This document shows, piece by piece, positions 10,297 through 19,334 of a stretch of DNA of 64,000 nt. A program made the translations under genes and the position numbers. Under the pieces are notes generated by a model. That model saw nothing but the letters and a program-made list of their open reading frames with translations, ran no database searches and was not told the origin of the DNA. Within the stretch, counting starts at the first letter, position 1. Each line of letters opens with the position of its first letter. Origin of the DNA: Gaetbulibacter sp. 4G1 (lineage in GTDB: Bacteria > Bacteroidota > Bacteroidia > Flavobacteriales > Flavobacteriaceae); the NCBI RefSeq assembly GCF_002741945.1, contig NZ_MDVN01000023.1, forward strand, positions 124,001 to 188,000, in the 5' to 3' direction.

Positions 10297-11106
10297 ATGA
10301 AAAATCAAAAATTTATCTTAACCTATTCATTTTTACTCCTTATTTTATTGAGTTGTAATAAATCTGGTGTTTTTGAAGAACCAGATATTGCTGAGCCAGG
10401 ACCAAGAACTTACGAAGACATTCAAAAAGATTTTGAAGGGTTTGATTTTACCCCTGGACATAATGATGTAGAACTAGAAAATCTTAAAAATGAAATTTGG
10501 AAGTTTAGAGTAGTAATGCCCGATGTAGATTTTACAAATAATAACAGGCCTCTAATTATTTCTCTACACGGATGCGCCTCATGTGGTATATCACCAGATT
10601 CACATAAATTCACGGAATGTTTAGCAGAAACTGGATTTAGAGCTCTTGATGCCATCATTTTAAGCCCAAATAGTAATGGTAAATTATGGCCTACATTAGA
10701 AAACAATGAGCAAGTTATTACTTTAGTAGATTTGGCTTCTACTTACCTTCCTGTAGATACAGATAAAATTGTAATACACGGTTATAGCGACGGAGGTAAT
10801 GGAAGTTGGTTTTTTTCAGAGACACAGTCTAGTTTATTTTCAGCATCTATTCCTATGGCTAGTCAATACAACACTACAAACAGTGGTGTTGGTAGGCTAA
10901 TCCCTATACCAGTATATGTTATTCATGGACAAGAAGACGCACTATTTCCAGTGGGCAATGTCGAAAATTGGGTTAACGCAAGTATTGACTCTGGTAGTGA
11001 TATTACTATGGTTATTGCTCCAGATTTAACTCATAACGAGCCTTGTGAATACGCCTCTTATTTAGAAGATGCTGCAGATTGGTTGGTAAATGACGTCTGG
11101 AATTAA
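10297..11106 (+). CDS. Alpha/beta-hydrolase lipoprotein (esterase/PHB-depolymerase-like)
   Basis: The 269-residue product starts at the ATG giving MKNQKF, which provides a proper lipoprotein signal (LLSC, Cys20); an in-frame upstream start would bury the signal. The serine-hydrolase triad is visible: Ser164 in GYSDGG, Asp214 in GQEDALFP and His246 in LTHNEP, with an oxyanion-type LHGCASCG at 90-97. This resembles the LpqC/poly(3-hydroxybutyrate)-depolymerase or feruloyl-esterase group. The substrate is unknown. A strong terminator follows, closing the 6.8-11.1 kb group. Confidence 0.85.
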   Translation: MKNQKFILTYSFLLLILLSCNKSGVFEEPDIAEPGPRTYEDIQKDFEGFDFTPGHNDVELENLKNEIWKFRVVMPDVDFTNNNRPLIISLHGCASCGISPDSHKFTECLAETGFRALDAIILSPNSNGKLWPTLENNEQVITLVDLASTYLPVDTDKIVIHGYSDGGNGSWFFSETQSSLFSASIPMASQYNTTNSGVGRLIPIPVYVIHGQEDALFPVGNVENWVNASIDSGSDITMVIAPDLTHNEPCEYASYLEDAADWLVNDVWN

Positions 11107-11139
11107 TTAAATAATATTTTAAAAACATAAACTCTTTTT

Positions 11140-11168
11140 AATCCCGATAAATTTATCGGGATTTTTTA
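11140..11168 (+). terminator. Rho-independent terminator
   Basis: ATCCCGATA pairs with TATCGGGAT around a four-base loop and a T run follows. It lies about 35 bases after the esterase stop codon. Confidence 0.85.
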
Positions 11169-11310
11169 TAACATATGAATCCATAAATTGAGTAAATTAG
11201 TGTCCTACATTAATTTCTTTTTATGAAATGTTATAGCCAGTATATAGGTACTAACCAGAATAAAAATTACGGCTTTCCATCTAGCCTTAAAAAACAATAA
11301 ATATTAACAA

Positions 11311-13812
11311 ATGAAACATTATTTAAATAGTTTTCCTTTTTTTGCTTTTATAGTATTTACGATTAATATTAACTCTCAAAACCTTAAAAGCCCTTCTGAA
11401 TTTTTAGGCTATAAATTAGGTACTCAATTTTCAAGACATCACCAAGTAGTCGATTACTTTAAGTATTCTGCCAATCAACAACCAAATCAAATAAAGCTTG
11501 AAAAATATGGCGAAACTTACGAACGTAGACCATTAATGGTAGCCTATGTTTCATCTGAAGAAAATATACGTAACCTTGAAACTATTCGAAAAAACAACTT
11601 AAATAATACTGATGTAAACAATAGTACTTCATCTAATACAAATGTCGCTATTGTGTGGCTAAGTTATAATGTACATGGTAACGAAGCATCGAGCACTGAA
11701 GCAACGATGAAAACACTTTATAAACTTTTAACCGAAAAACAAGACTGGTTAAAAAACACGATAGTTATTATAGATCCATGTATAAACCCTGACGGGCGCG
11801 ATAGATATGCTAACTGGTTTAACGAAACGGCGAGTGTACCTTATGATATTAATCAACAAGCTAGTGAACATAATGAACCATGGCCAGGGGGAAGACCAAA
11901 CCATTATCTTTTTGATTTAAATAGAGATTGGGCTTGGGCTACACAAATTGAGTCTGCTTCAAGATTAAAAATATATAACAAATGGTTACCGCATATTCAT
12001 GTCGATTTTCATGAACAGGGGATTAATGAACCTTATTATTTTGCACCAGCAGCTGAACCTTTTCATGAAATAATTACCAATTGGCAACGTGATTTTCAAA
12101 CACAAATTGGAAAAAATCACGCTAAATATTTCGATACAGCTGGCTGGCTTTATTTTACAAAAGAGAGGTTCGACCTACTCTACCCTAGTTATGGCGACAC
12201 CTACCCAACATACATGGGAGCTATTGGTATGACTTACGAGCAAGCCGGTCATGGTCGAGCTGGATTGGGTATTTTAAATGATGAAGGAGACGTTTTAACA
12301 CTTATTGATAGAATAGCACATCACACAACCACAGGGTTATCTACTGTTGAAATAGCTTCAAAAAATGCTGAAAAATTGAATACTGAGTTTAAAAAATTCT
12401 TTAACAATTCAAACTTGAAATATAAAAGCTATGTAATGCAAGGTGATAATGACAAAATTGAATCATTAAAAAAACTGCTTGATAAACACGAGATTAAATA
12501 TGGTTTCGCTCAAAGTGGAAAGATTAGCGGATATAATTACATGACATCTTCACAAGGACAAATAAATACATCATCAAAAGATTTGGTAGTAAGCACCAAT
12601 CAACCAAAAGGAAAAATGGTTAAAGTTCTTTTTGAACCTAATACCAAATTAAGCGATTCAATAACTTATGATATTACTGCGTGGAGTATTCCCTATGCTT
12701 ATGGTTTAAATGCGATGGCTTGCAAAAGTTTAGTAAAATCAAATAGTATATTAAAACAACATGATATAAACAATACTATTAGCAAAACTGCTACAGGCTA
12801 TATAATAGATTGGAATCATTTAAAAGATGCTGAGTTTTTAGCTGATTTATTAAAACAAAATATTAAAATTAGATTTACCGAAAAAGCATTAAAAACTGGA
12901 GGGAAATCTTTTAATAGAGGTTCTCTTATTATAGTTAGAGGAGATAATAAAAAAATTGATGATTTTGATAACATCATTTTAAAATCTGCTAGCAAATACA
13001 ACCGAGTATTACATGCTGTGCAATCAGGGTTTTCTACTAACGGGCCAGATTTTGGATCACCAGAAATTAAGTTAGTTAACAAACAAAAAATTGCAATGCT
13101 TTCGGGTAAAGGTACATCGTCTTTAAATTATGGGGCGCTTTGGCACTTTTTCGAGAGGCAATTGCATTACCCTGTTACATCTGTAAATACTGAAAATTTT
13201 GGTGGCTTAGATTTAAGCAAATTTGATGTGCTTATAGTACCTAGTGGGAATTACAAGAGTGTTTTAAATGATAAAAGTCTTGAAAAAGTAAAATCTTGGG
13301 TTGCAAAAGGCGGAAAAGTAATTGCAATACGTAATGCATTAAATGCTTTTGCAGGTAAAAAAGGGTTTAAATTAAAAAAGAATGAAACTAACAAAAAAAA
13401 TAAAGATACAAGTAACTTAATTGCGTATGCCAACAGAGAACGTGAGAGTATTAAAAACTTGATTTCTGGCGCAATTTTTAAAACAAAGGTAGATAATACG
13501 CATCCAATGGCTTTTGGTTATAGCAACACATACTTTTCGCTCAAGTTGGGAAGTAGTTCTTATAAATTATTGGGTGGCAATAATTTTAATGTGACTTATT
13601 TGGAAAATAATCCAACACAAGTATCTGGTTTTGCAGGAAGTAATACTTTAAAAAAACTAAACAACTCTTTAGTTTTTGGAGAAGAACGTATTGGAAAAGG
13701 GAGTATGATTTATATGGTAGACGATGTTATGTTTAGAAGCTTTTGGGAAAACGGGAAACTATTTTTAGTAAATGCAATTTTCTTTGTAAACAATAATGCT
13801 GTTGAACTATAA
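11311..13812 (+). CDS. M14 family zinc carboxypeptidase, secreted
   Basis: An 833-residue exported metallopeptidase. After a signal peptide (about 1-22) comes an M14 domain with zinc ligands His122 and Glu125 (VHGNEAS), a conserved NPDGRDR at 159-165, DLNRDW at 202-207, a candidate third ligand in HVDFHEQG at 230-237, and a TYEQAGHG segment near 308 carrying the likely catalytic Glu. The C-terminal half (about 380-833) includes a glutamine-amidotransferase-like beta fold (LSGKG..., VPSGNY) typical of large Bacteroidota M14 proteins. It probably trims peptides in the periplasm or outside the cell. Confidence 0.92.
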   Translation: MKHYLNSFPFFAFIVFTININSQNLKSPSEFLGYKLGTQFSRHHQVVDYFKYSANQQPNQIKLEKYGETYERRPLMVAYVSSEENIRNLETIRKNNLNNTDVNNSTSSNTNVAIVWLSYNVHGNEASSTEATMKTLYKLLTEKQDWLKNTIVIIDPCINPDGRDRYANWFNETASVPYDINQQASEHNEPWPGGRPNHYLFDLNRDWAWATQIESASRLKIYNKWLPHIHVDFHEQGINEPYYFAPAAEPFHEIITNWQRDFQTQIGKNHAKYFDTAGWLYFTKERFDLLYPSYGDTYPTYMGAIGMTYEQAGHGRAGLGILNDEGDVLTLIDRIAHHTTTGLSTVEIASKNAEKLNTEFKKFFNNSNLKYKSYVMQGDNDKIESLKKLLDKHEIKYGFAQSGKISGYNYMTSSQGQINTSSKDLVVSTNQPKGKMVKVLFEPNTKLSDSITYDITAWSIPYAYGLNAMACKSLVKSNSILKQHDINNTISKTATGYIIDWNHLKDAEFLADLLKQNIKIRFTEKALKTGGKSFNRGSLIIVRGDNKKIDDFDNIILKSASKYNRVLHAVQSGFSTNGPDFGSPEIKLVNKQKIAMLSGKGTSSLNYGALWHFFERQLHYPVTSVNTENFGGLDLSKFDVLIVPSGNYKSVLNDKSLEKVKSWVAKGGKVIAIRNALNAFAGKKGFKLKKNETNKKNKDTSNLIAYANRERESIKNLISGAIFKTKVDNTHPMAFGYSNTYFSLKLGSSSYKLLGGNNFNVTYLENNPTQVSGFAGSNTLKKLNNSLVFGEERIGKGSMIYMVDDVMFRSFWENGKLFLVNAIFFVNNNAVEL

Positions 13813-13849
13813 AATTTGACACTTGATATTGTGAAAGTTTTCATATAAC

Positions 13850-13895
13850 TTCGTTTAACGGAGTATATCACTCATTAAAACAGGCTGATATACTC
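13850..13895 (+). repeat. Inverted-repeat element 5' of a small gene
   Basis: GAGTATATCA (13861-13870) is perfectly complementary to TGATATACTC (13886-13895). TTCGTTTAACG at 13850-13860 is the reverse complement of CGTTAAACGAA at 14163-14173, beyond the next small gene. Together they bracket that gene. Confidence 0.6.
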
Positions 13896-13924
13896 AAAAA
13901 GTTGTGTACAATTTAAAAAATGGA

Positions 13925-14143
13925 ATGATTAGAAAATATTTTGCTTACATTTTAATTCTTTTTGGATTACTCTGTTTTTTGATTACTGGGGGCGGATCTT
14001 TTCGCTATTCTAATGGTAGCGCATTTAGAAATATTACATATACAGAAGGATTCTTTTTAATAGCTTTTTTTATTATTACACCAATTCTAGGTTACTTCTG
14101 TATGAAAATAGGTTTTAGAATTTTAGATAAAATCAAGGAATAA
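13925..14143 (+). CDS. Small two-helix membrane protein
   Basis: A 72-residue protein with two hydrophobic segments (about 5-23 and 44-65) separated by a polar Gly/Ser-rich loop. The ATG giving MIRKYF is preferred to an in-frame GTG seven codons upstream, which would fall inside the preceding repeat. No family is recognised. It sits between the arms of an inverted repeat, in the plus orientation, between the M14 gene and the convergent rimO gene. Confidence 0.6.
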   Translation: MIRKYFAYILILFGLLCFLITGGGSFRYSNGSAFRNITYTEGFFLIAFFIITPILGYFCMKIGFRILDKIKE

Positions 14144-14162
14144 CAAAACTATACACGAACAC

Positions 14163-14173
14163 GTTAAACGAAC
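14163..14173 (+). repeat. 3' arm of the inverted repeat around the small gene
   Basis: CGTTAAACGAA is the exact reverse complement of TTCGTTTAACG at 13850-13860. Its core GTTAAAC fits the integron R' consensus GTTRRRY, but no integrase gene is in view. Confidence 0.5.
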
Positions 14174-14177
14174 TTCT

Positions 14178-15482
14178 TCAATTCAAAACCTCAGCATACA
14201 AATCGAAATCTTCTGCTTCAATAATTTTAACAGTAGAAAATTCACCAGTCTTTAAATAGGTTTTAGTAGCATCAATAAGTACTTCATTATCTACATCGGG
14301 CGAATCAAATTCGGTACGACCAATAAAATAATTACCTTCTTTTCTATCAATAACTACTTTAAATTCCTGCCCTATTTTTTGCTGATTTAATTCCCAAGAA
14401 ATCTGCGATTGAATTTCCATGATTTGGTTAGCTCTATCGATTTTCACTTCTTCAGGCACATCATCTTCTAAATTATAAGCATGGGTATTCTCTTCATGTG
14501 AATATGTAAAGCATCCTAAACGTTCAAAACGCATTTCTTGAACCCAACTTTTTAAAGTTTGAAAATCTTCTTCTGTTTCTCCAGGGTATCCGACAATAAG
14601 TGTGGTACGTATCGTCATATCTGGAACAGCTGCTCTAAATTCTTTAAGTAATGCTGTTGTTTTTTCTTTTGTAGTACCACGACGCATACTCTTTAAAATA
14701 GCATCAGAAATATGTTGCAATGGTATATCTAAATAATTACAAACTTTAGGTTCGCGGTTCATTACATCCAGCACATCCATTGGAAACCCTGTTGGAAATG
14801 CATAATGTAAACGAATCCACTCTACACCTTCTACCTTTACTAAGGCTTCAAGTAATTCGGCTAAATTTCGTTTTTTGTATAAGTCTAACCCGTAATAGGT
14901 TAAGTCTTGAGCAATTAAAATTAACTCTTTAACACCGTTAGCAGCTAATTTTTCAGCCTCAATAACAACCTCTTCAATTGGTGTACTTTTATGTTTTCCT
15001 CTCATTAAAGGAATAGCACAAAAACTACATGGTCTGTCGCAACCTTCAGCAATCTTTAAATAAGCATAATTTTTAGGAGTAGTCGTTAAGCGCTCACCAA
15101 TAAGTTCATGCTTATAATCTGCACCTAAAGCTTTTAGTAAACCTGGTAATTCAGTTGTTCCAAAATACTCATCTACATCAGGAATTTCTTTTACTAAATC
15201 TGGTTTATAACGTTCGCTTAAACAGCCTGTTACAAACACTTTATCTACATCTCCTTCTTCCTTTTTTTTAACGTATTCTAAAATAGTATTTACGCTTTCT
15301 TCTTTAGCATTATTAATAAATCCGCAGGTATTAATAACAACAATGTTACCTTCCTCTTCGTGTACAACATCTTTATTATTGGCTTTAAGTTGCCCCATTA
15401 ACACTTCGCTGTCGTAAACATTTTTACTACAACCCAAGGTTACTACGTTTATCTTATTTTTTTTAAGAGTTTTTGTGCGCAT
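14178..15482 (-). CDS. rimO: Ribosomal protein S12 methylthiotransferase RimO
   Basis: RimO is a radical-SAM enzyme that adds a methylthio group to an aspartate of ribosomal protein S12. The 434-residue product has the UPF0004 domain with cluster ligands Cys18, Cys53 and Cys87, the radical-SAM CxxxCxxC at Cys148, Cys152 and Cys155 (GCDRPCSFCAIP), and a C-terminal TRAM domain (about 370-434). The near-exact Bacteroidota box TATCTTTG lies 21 bases before the start. In related genomes rimO often follows ftsY closely; here about 10 kb of other genes separate them. Confidence 0.97.
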   Translation of the reverse strand: MRTKTLKKNKINVVTLGCSKNVYDSEVLMGQLKANNKDVVHEEEGNIVVINTCGFINNAKEESVNTILEYVKKKEEGDVDKVFVTGCLSERYKPDLVKEIPDVDEYFGTTELPGLLKALGADYKHELIGERLTTTPKNYAYLKIAEGCDRPCSFCAIPLMRGKHKSTPIEEVVIEAEKLAANGVKELILIAQDLTYYGLDLYKKRNLAELLEALVKVEGVEWIRLHYAFPTGFPMDVLDVMNREPKVCNYLDIPLQHISDAILKSMRRGTTKEKTTALLKEFRAAVPDMTIRTTLIVGYPGETEEDFQTLKSWVQEMRFERLGCFTYSHEENTHAYNLEDDVPEEVKIDRANQIMEIQSQISWELNQQKIGQEFKVVIDRKEGNYFIGRTEFDSPDVDNEVLIDATKTYLKTGEFSTVKIIEAEDFDLYAEVLN

Positions 15483-15502
15483 ACGTTCTATAAATCTGGG
15501 CG

Positions 15503-15510
15503 CAAAGATA
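15503..15510 (-). promoter_or_regulatory. Promoter -7 box of rimO (TATCTTTG)
   Basis: The minus-strand reading matches TAnnTTTG and is placed for a leader of about 15 bases. Confidence 0.55.
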
Positions 15511-15619
15511 CGTAATACTTAATGATTTAAGATAATTGATTTCCAAATTACAATTTGAATTTCCGTATACTAATTAAACCTTTATTATATTTATATGTCT
15601 TAAATTAAAACCTACCACT

Positions 15620-16705
15620 ATGAAAAAGATACTCTATCCCGTTTTATTGGTGATTATTTCTTTTTTTAATTGCTCATCAAATGACAATCCAATTGATGAA
15701 AATCTTACAGACAATGAACTCTATTTTCCTCCTATAAATTCAGATCCTTGGGAAACAAAGTCTGTAAGTAGTTTAAATTGGAATGAAAGTGGACTACAGC
15801 CGCTTTTAAGCTTCATTGAAAATAAGGGCACTAAAGCATTTCTTATATTAAAGAATGGTCGCATAGTAGTAGAATGGTATGGAAACGGTGAAGATGAAAC
15901 TTCCAATTTAGCATGGAATTCTGCGGCTAAAACACTAGTAGCATATACAACTGGTATCGCTCAACAAGAAGGTTACTTAAATATAAATGATGTATCAAAA
16001 GATTATTTAGGTAATGGGTGGTCCAACTTAACACAAGAACAAGAAGAAGCCATAAGTATTTGGAATCATTTAACTATGACTACTGGTTTAGACTATACGG
16101 TATCTAATAATAATTGTACAGATCCTGAATGCTTTATTTATAAAAATGAGCCAGATAGCTTTTGGTATTATCATAATGGGGCATACACTATTTTGCATGA
16201 TATTGTAGCCAAAGCTGTAAATACTGATTTTAATAGTTATTTTAATGATAAGCTGAGAAATAAAATTGGCATGCAAGGTACATGGATACCTTTTGGGTAT
16301 TATAAATTGTATTATAGTAATGCTAGAAGTATGGCTAGGTTTGGGTTATTAAACTTAAATAAAGGGAAATGGAATGGAACAGATGTTTTAAATGACAACA
16401 GCTATTTTGAAGCCATGACAAACACTTCTCAAGACCTAAATAAAGCCTATGGGTATTTATGGTGGTTAAACGGAAAGAGCAATTATAGAAGCCCCGGTTT
16501 GACTTTAGAGTTTCAAGGAAAATTGATTCCGAATGCTCCAGATGATTTAATTGCTGGTTTAGGTAAAAATGACCAAAAATTATACATTGTCCCTAGTCAA
16601 AACCTTGTTATTGTCAGAATGGGTGATGATGCTGGCGAATTGTTATTAGGTCCATCAAGTTTTGACAACGACCTTTGGGGAGAAATTAATAAGTTGATTA
16701 ATTAA
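15620..16705 (+). CDS. Beta-lactamase-family serine hydrolase lipoprotein
   Basis: A 361-residue lipoprotein (Cys18 in FFNC) of the class C beta-lactamase/penicillin-binding fold. The nucleophile motif SxxK is SAAK at 101-104 and the second motif YxN is YHN at 184-186. The third motif is not a clear HxG/KTG; the region around GLGKNDQ near 314 may stand in for it. Such proteins are usually esterases, D-aminopeptidases or D,D-peptidases rather than antibiotic-resistance enzymes. It is first in the accessory block and transcribed alone. Confidence 0.88.
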   Translation: MKKILYPVLLVIISFFNCSSNDNPIDENLTDNELYFPPINSDPWETKSVSSLNWNESGLQPLLSFIENKGTKAFLILKNGRIVVEWYGNGEDETSNLAWNSAAKTLVAYTTGIAQQEGYLNINDVSKDYLGNGWSNLTQEQEEAISIWNHLTMTTGLDYTVSNNNCTDPECFIYKNEPDSFWYYHNGAYTILHDIVAKAVNTDFNSYFNDKLRNKIGMQGTWIPFGYYKLYYSNARSMARFGLLNLNKGKWNGTDVLNDNSYFEAMTNTSQDLNKAYGYLWWLNGKSNYRSPGLTLEFQGKLIPNAPDDLIAGLGKNDQKLYIVPSQNLVIVRMGDDAGELLLGPSSFDNDLWGEINKLIN

Positions 16706-17117
16706 TTTTTTAGACTATCTCTATTTCGGCTTTAACAACAAAACGTATAATTCAGATCTATACGTACTATCTTCAGTTTAGTATAAATATGAAATTGTAA
16801 AAAACAAATAACTATCTTCAAACTACAAGAAATAATTGCATCTGCGTAATTAACCTTTTCATAAATTTTGCTAATAACCATGGGTGTTTTGTTAAAATGC
16901 TCTTAAATCTATCTCTACATTTCAATAATAAGGAGTTAATACTGCTATTCTAGTTATAGTTTCGCTTTATCAAATAAACTACTCTTAGCAATAAACTAGG
17001 AATGGTAATCTTTTAAGGTTGATGACTACCTTAAATGAGTTAGTTAACTATAATCTGTTCCTAGTTTTATTTGATAATAAGAAGATCTGCTTAGCTAGCA
17101 TCAAGTAAATTAAAGAA
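16706..17117. other. Intergenic region with a long imperfect hairpin
   Basis: No gene is seen in these 412 bases. The 3' part (16967-17077) can fold into one long structure: outer stem TATCAAATAA with TTATTTGATA, a middle stem AAACTAGGAA with TTCCTAGTTT, and an inner hairpin TTAAGGT with ACCTTAA. It ends about 40 bases before the DUF5916 start codon. Confidence 0.55.
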
Positions 17118-19319
17118 ATGAAAATATCCATCAAAGTATTGGTGCTATTACTTATAAATTCAAACTTTCTTGTATCGCAAGAAAAAACTATTCGAAATAC
17201 TTATAAATATAGTATTAAAGAAGCTGTTTCTATTATAAAGGTTGATGGTATTGAAAATGATGGAGAATGGAATGCTTACCAAACAATAGACACTTTTTAT
17301 AACCATAATCCGAGCGATGTTGGTGTTTCAAAATATAAATCAGAAATCAAATTAACTTTTGACAATAAGTACCTATACATTATTGCTAAGCATTATGATG
17401 ATGGTAAAAGAATTGTTCAGTCATTACAAAGGGATTCTGATGATGCACATTGGGGCAGCGAATCATTTACTGTAGCAATTGACCCTATTAATAAAAAACA
17501 AAGCGGTGTTTTATTTGGCGTTAATGCTGGTGGTGCAGAACATGATGGAAGCTTACTAATACAGCCTTCAAGAACTACTTATACAGATACTTGGGATCAA
17601 CGTTGGTTTTCATCAACAAAACAATACAATAGGTATTGGTTAGTAGAAATGGCTATTCCTTTTAGTAGTTTAAGGTATAACCCAGAGAACCTACATTGGG
17701 GAATTAATTTTATAAGAGGGCATAAAACTGAAAACTTTTATTACACATGGACTCCTTTTCCAATAAATTTTAATGGTATAGATGTAAACTATATGGGCAC
17801 ATTACAATGGCCAAAAGTTCCTGTTATAAAAAACAACATTGCATTTATTAAACCCTATACTACACTTTCTTCACTTAAAGACAATCAAGCAGAAAACACA
17901 AGTACAAAAACAAATGTAAATGCAGGAATAGACCTTAAAGTTGGAATTACAAAATCTCTAAATGCAGATTTTACCTATAATCCAGATTTTTCAAATGCTG
18001 ATGTCGACGCAGAAGTAACAAATATTACTCGATTTGATATTTCTCTACCAGAACAACGTGAATTTTTTATAGAGAATGGAGACATATTTTCAAGTTTTGG
18101 AAGTTATTCAATAAACCCCTTTTTTTCAAGACGAGTAGGCCTAAATACTCCTATAGTTTACGGAGCAAGAGTAACAGGCAATATTAGTGATGATTTGCGT
18201 ATTGGTATTATGAATTTGCAAACAGAGAAAAGTGATGGTATAGATGCTCAAAACAATACTATTGCTGCATTTAATTATAAAGTTTTAAATAGATCACAAT
18301 TAAGAGGCTTATTTGTTAATAGGCAGGAAACTGGAAATAATAATGTAAATGACTATGCTAGGAATTTTGGAAGTGAGTTTACATATATTTCTAAAAAAGG
18401 GAACTTTAATAATAGCATAAAATACCATGCTTCAATTAACGATGAGAACTCCAAAGGATCTTATTTTGGAATAAATGGAAGCTATGCCACTAGAAGGTTT
18501 AGTGCAGGTTGGACCCTAGATGCTATAGATAAAGATTATCAAGCAGACTTAGGGTTTACACCTAGAATATTTAATTATGATGCAAACAATCAATCAGTAA
18601 TTAGGAAAGGTTACATATTTTTGAATCCTTATGTTACCTATAAATTTTTCTCAAAAAAACAAAGTAGTAAGCTTATTTTTCAAGGGTTTAGATTTTTCCA
18701 TAACATCTTTTTAAATTCAGATGGAAGCCTTAATGAACGAGATAATAGCTTAGCGTATGATTTAAGATTCAAAAATACTTCTGAGTTTTCTGTTATAGTT
18801 TCAAATAGAGAAGTAAATCTAGATTTTGCAACCAATTTTTTAGGAAATGAGTACGATAATTTACCCATAGGAAATTATAATTTCACAAGTGCTACATTAA
18901 GTTATTCAGCAGATACTAGATCAATTTTTACTTATGATTCATCGGTTACCTATGGCCATTTTTATAACGGCAATAGGTTTTCTGGGGACTTAACAGGTAA
19001 TGTTAGATTTGGGTACTGGGGCAAATTTAGCCTTACTTATAACTACAACAAAATCAATTTACCTAATAGCTACGGAAAAGTAAACCTACATTTATTAAGT
19101 GCTCGTGGCTTATTTAGTTTTACAAATAAGTTGTTTTTCAATAATACCATTCAGTACAATTCTCAAAGCGAAAATTTTAGTGTATTCTCAAAATTACAAT
19201 GGAGATACTCGCCTTTGTCTGATATATTTTTAATATACAATCAAAACAATAATACACATAACTTTAACTTAAATAACAAATCCATAATCTTAAAATTAAC
19301 CTATCGCTTTGCGGTATAA
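17118..19319 (+). CDS. DUF5916 protein: CBM9-like N-terminus with outer-membrane barrel
   Basis: A 733-residue exported protein. After a signal peptide (1-20), residues about 35-225 resemble the CBM9-like domain found in this family (KVDGIENDGEW near 41, SESFTVAIDP near 115). The remainder is a long run of amphipathic strands ending in an aromatic-rich terminus (LTYRFAV), typical of an outer-membrane beta-barrel (DUF5916). Function of the family is unknown; ligand or carbohydrate binding at the surface is plausible. The trypsin-like protease gene follows after 15 bases and is probably co-transcribed. Confidence 0.85.
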   Translation: MKISIKVLVLLLINSNFLVSQEKTIRNTYKYSIKEAVSIIKVDGIENDGEWNAYQTIDTFYNHNPSDVGVSKYKSEIKLTFDNKYLYIIAKHYDDGKRIVQSLQRDSDDAHWGSESFTVAIDPINKKQSGVLFGVNAGGAEHDGSLLIQPSRTTYTDTWDQRWFSSTKQYNRYWLVEMAIPFSSLRYNPENLHWGINFIRGHKTENFYYTWTPFPINFNGIDVNYMGTLQWPKVPVIKNNIAFIKPYTTLSSLKDNQAENTSTKTNVNAGIDLKVGITKSLNADFTYNPDFSNADVDAEVTNITRFDISLPEQREFFIENGDIFSSFGSYSINPFFSRRVGLNTPIVYGARVTGNISDDLRIGIMNLQTEKSDGIDAQNNTIAAFNYKVLNRSQLRGLFVNRQETGNNNVNDYARNFGSEFTYISKKGNFNNSIKYHASINDENSKGSYFGINGSYATRRFSAGWTLDAIDKDYQADLGFTPRIFNYDANNQSVIRKGYIFLNPYVTYKFFSKKQSSKLIFQGFRFFHNIFLNSDGSLNERDNSLAYDLRFKNTSEFSVIVSNREVNLDFATNFLGNEYDNLPIGNYNFTSATLSYSADTRSIFTYDSSVTYGHFYNGNRFSGDLTGNVRFGYWGKFSLTYNYNKINLPNSYGKVNLHLLSARGLFSFTNKLFFNNTIQYNSQSENFSVFSKLQWRYSPLSDIFLIYNQNNNTHNFNLNNKSIILKLTYRFAV

Positions 19320-19334
19320 CTCAAATAAAATACA

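Noticed and set aside
13850-14175. A complete integron
   Set aside because: No integrase gene, no second cassette and the spacing of the cores is too long for a standard attC; kept only as a cassette-like finding.
15555-15595. A third copy of the AraC/TlpA operator before the serine hydrolase gene
   Set aside because: Only CCGTATA and AACCTTTATTATA resemble it; the CGCG and TTCGAAC cores are missing.
15620-16705. Antibiotic-resistance beta-lactamase
   Set aside because: It is a lipoprotein with SxxK and YxN but no clear third KTG-type motif, and such proteins are usually esterases or peptidases.
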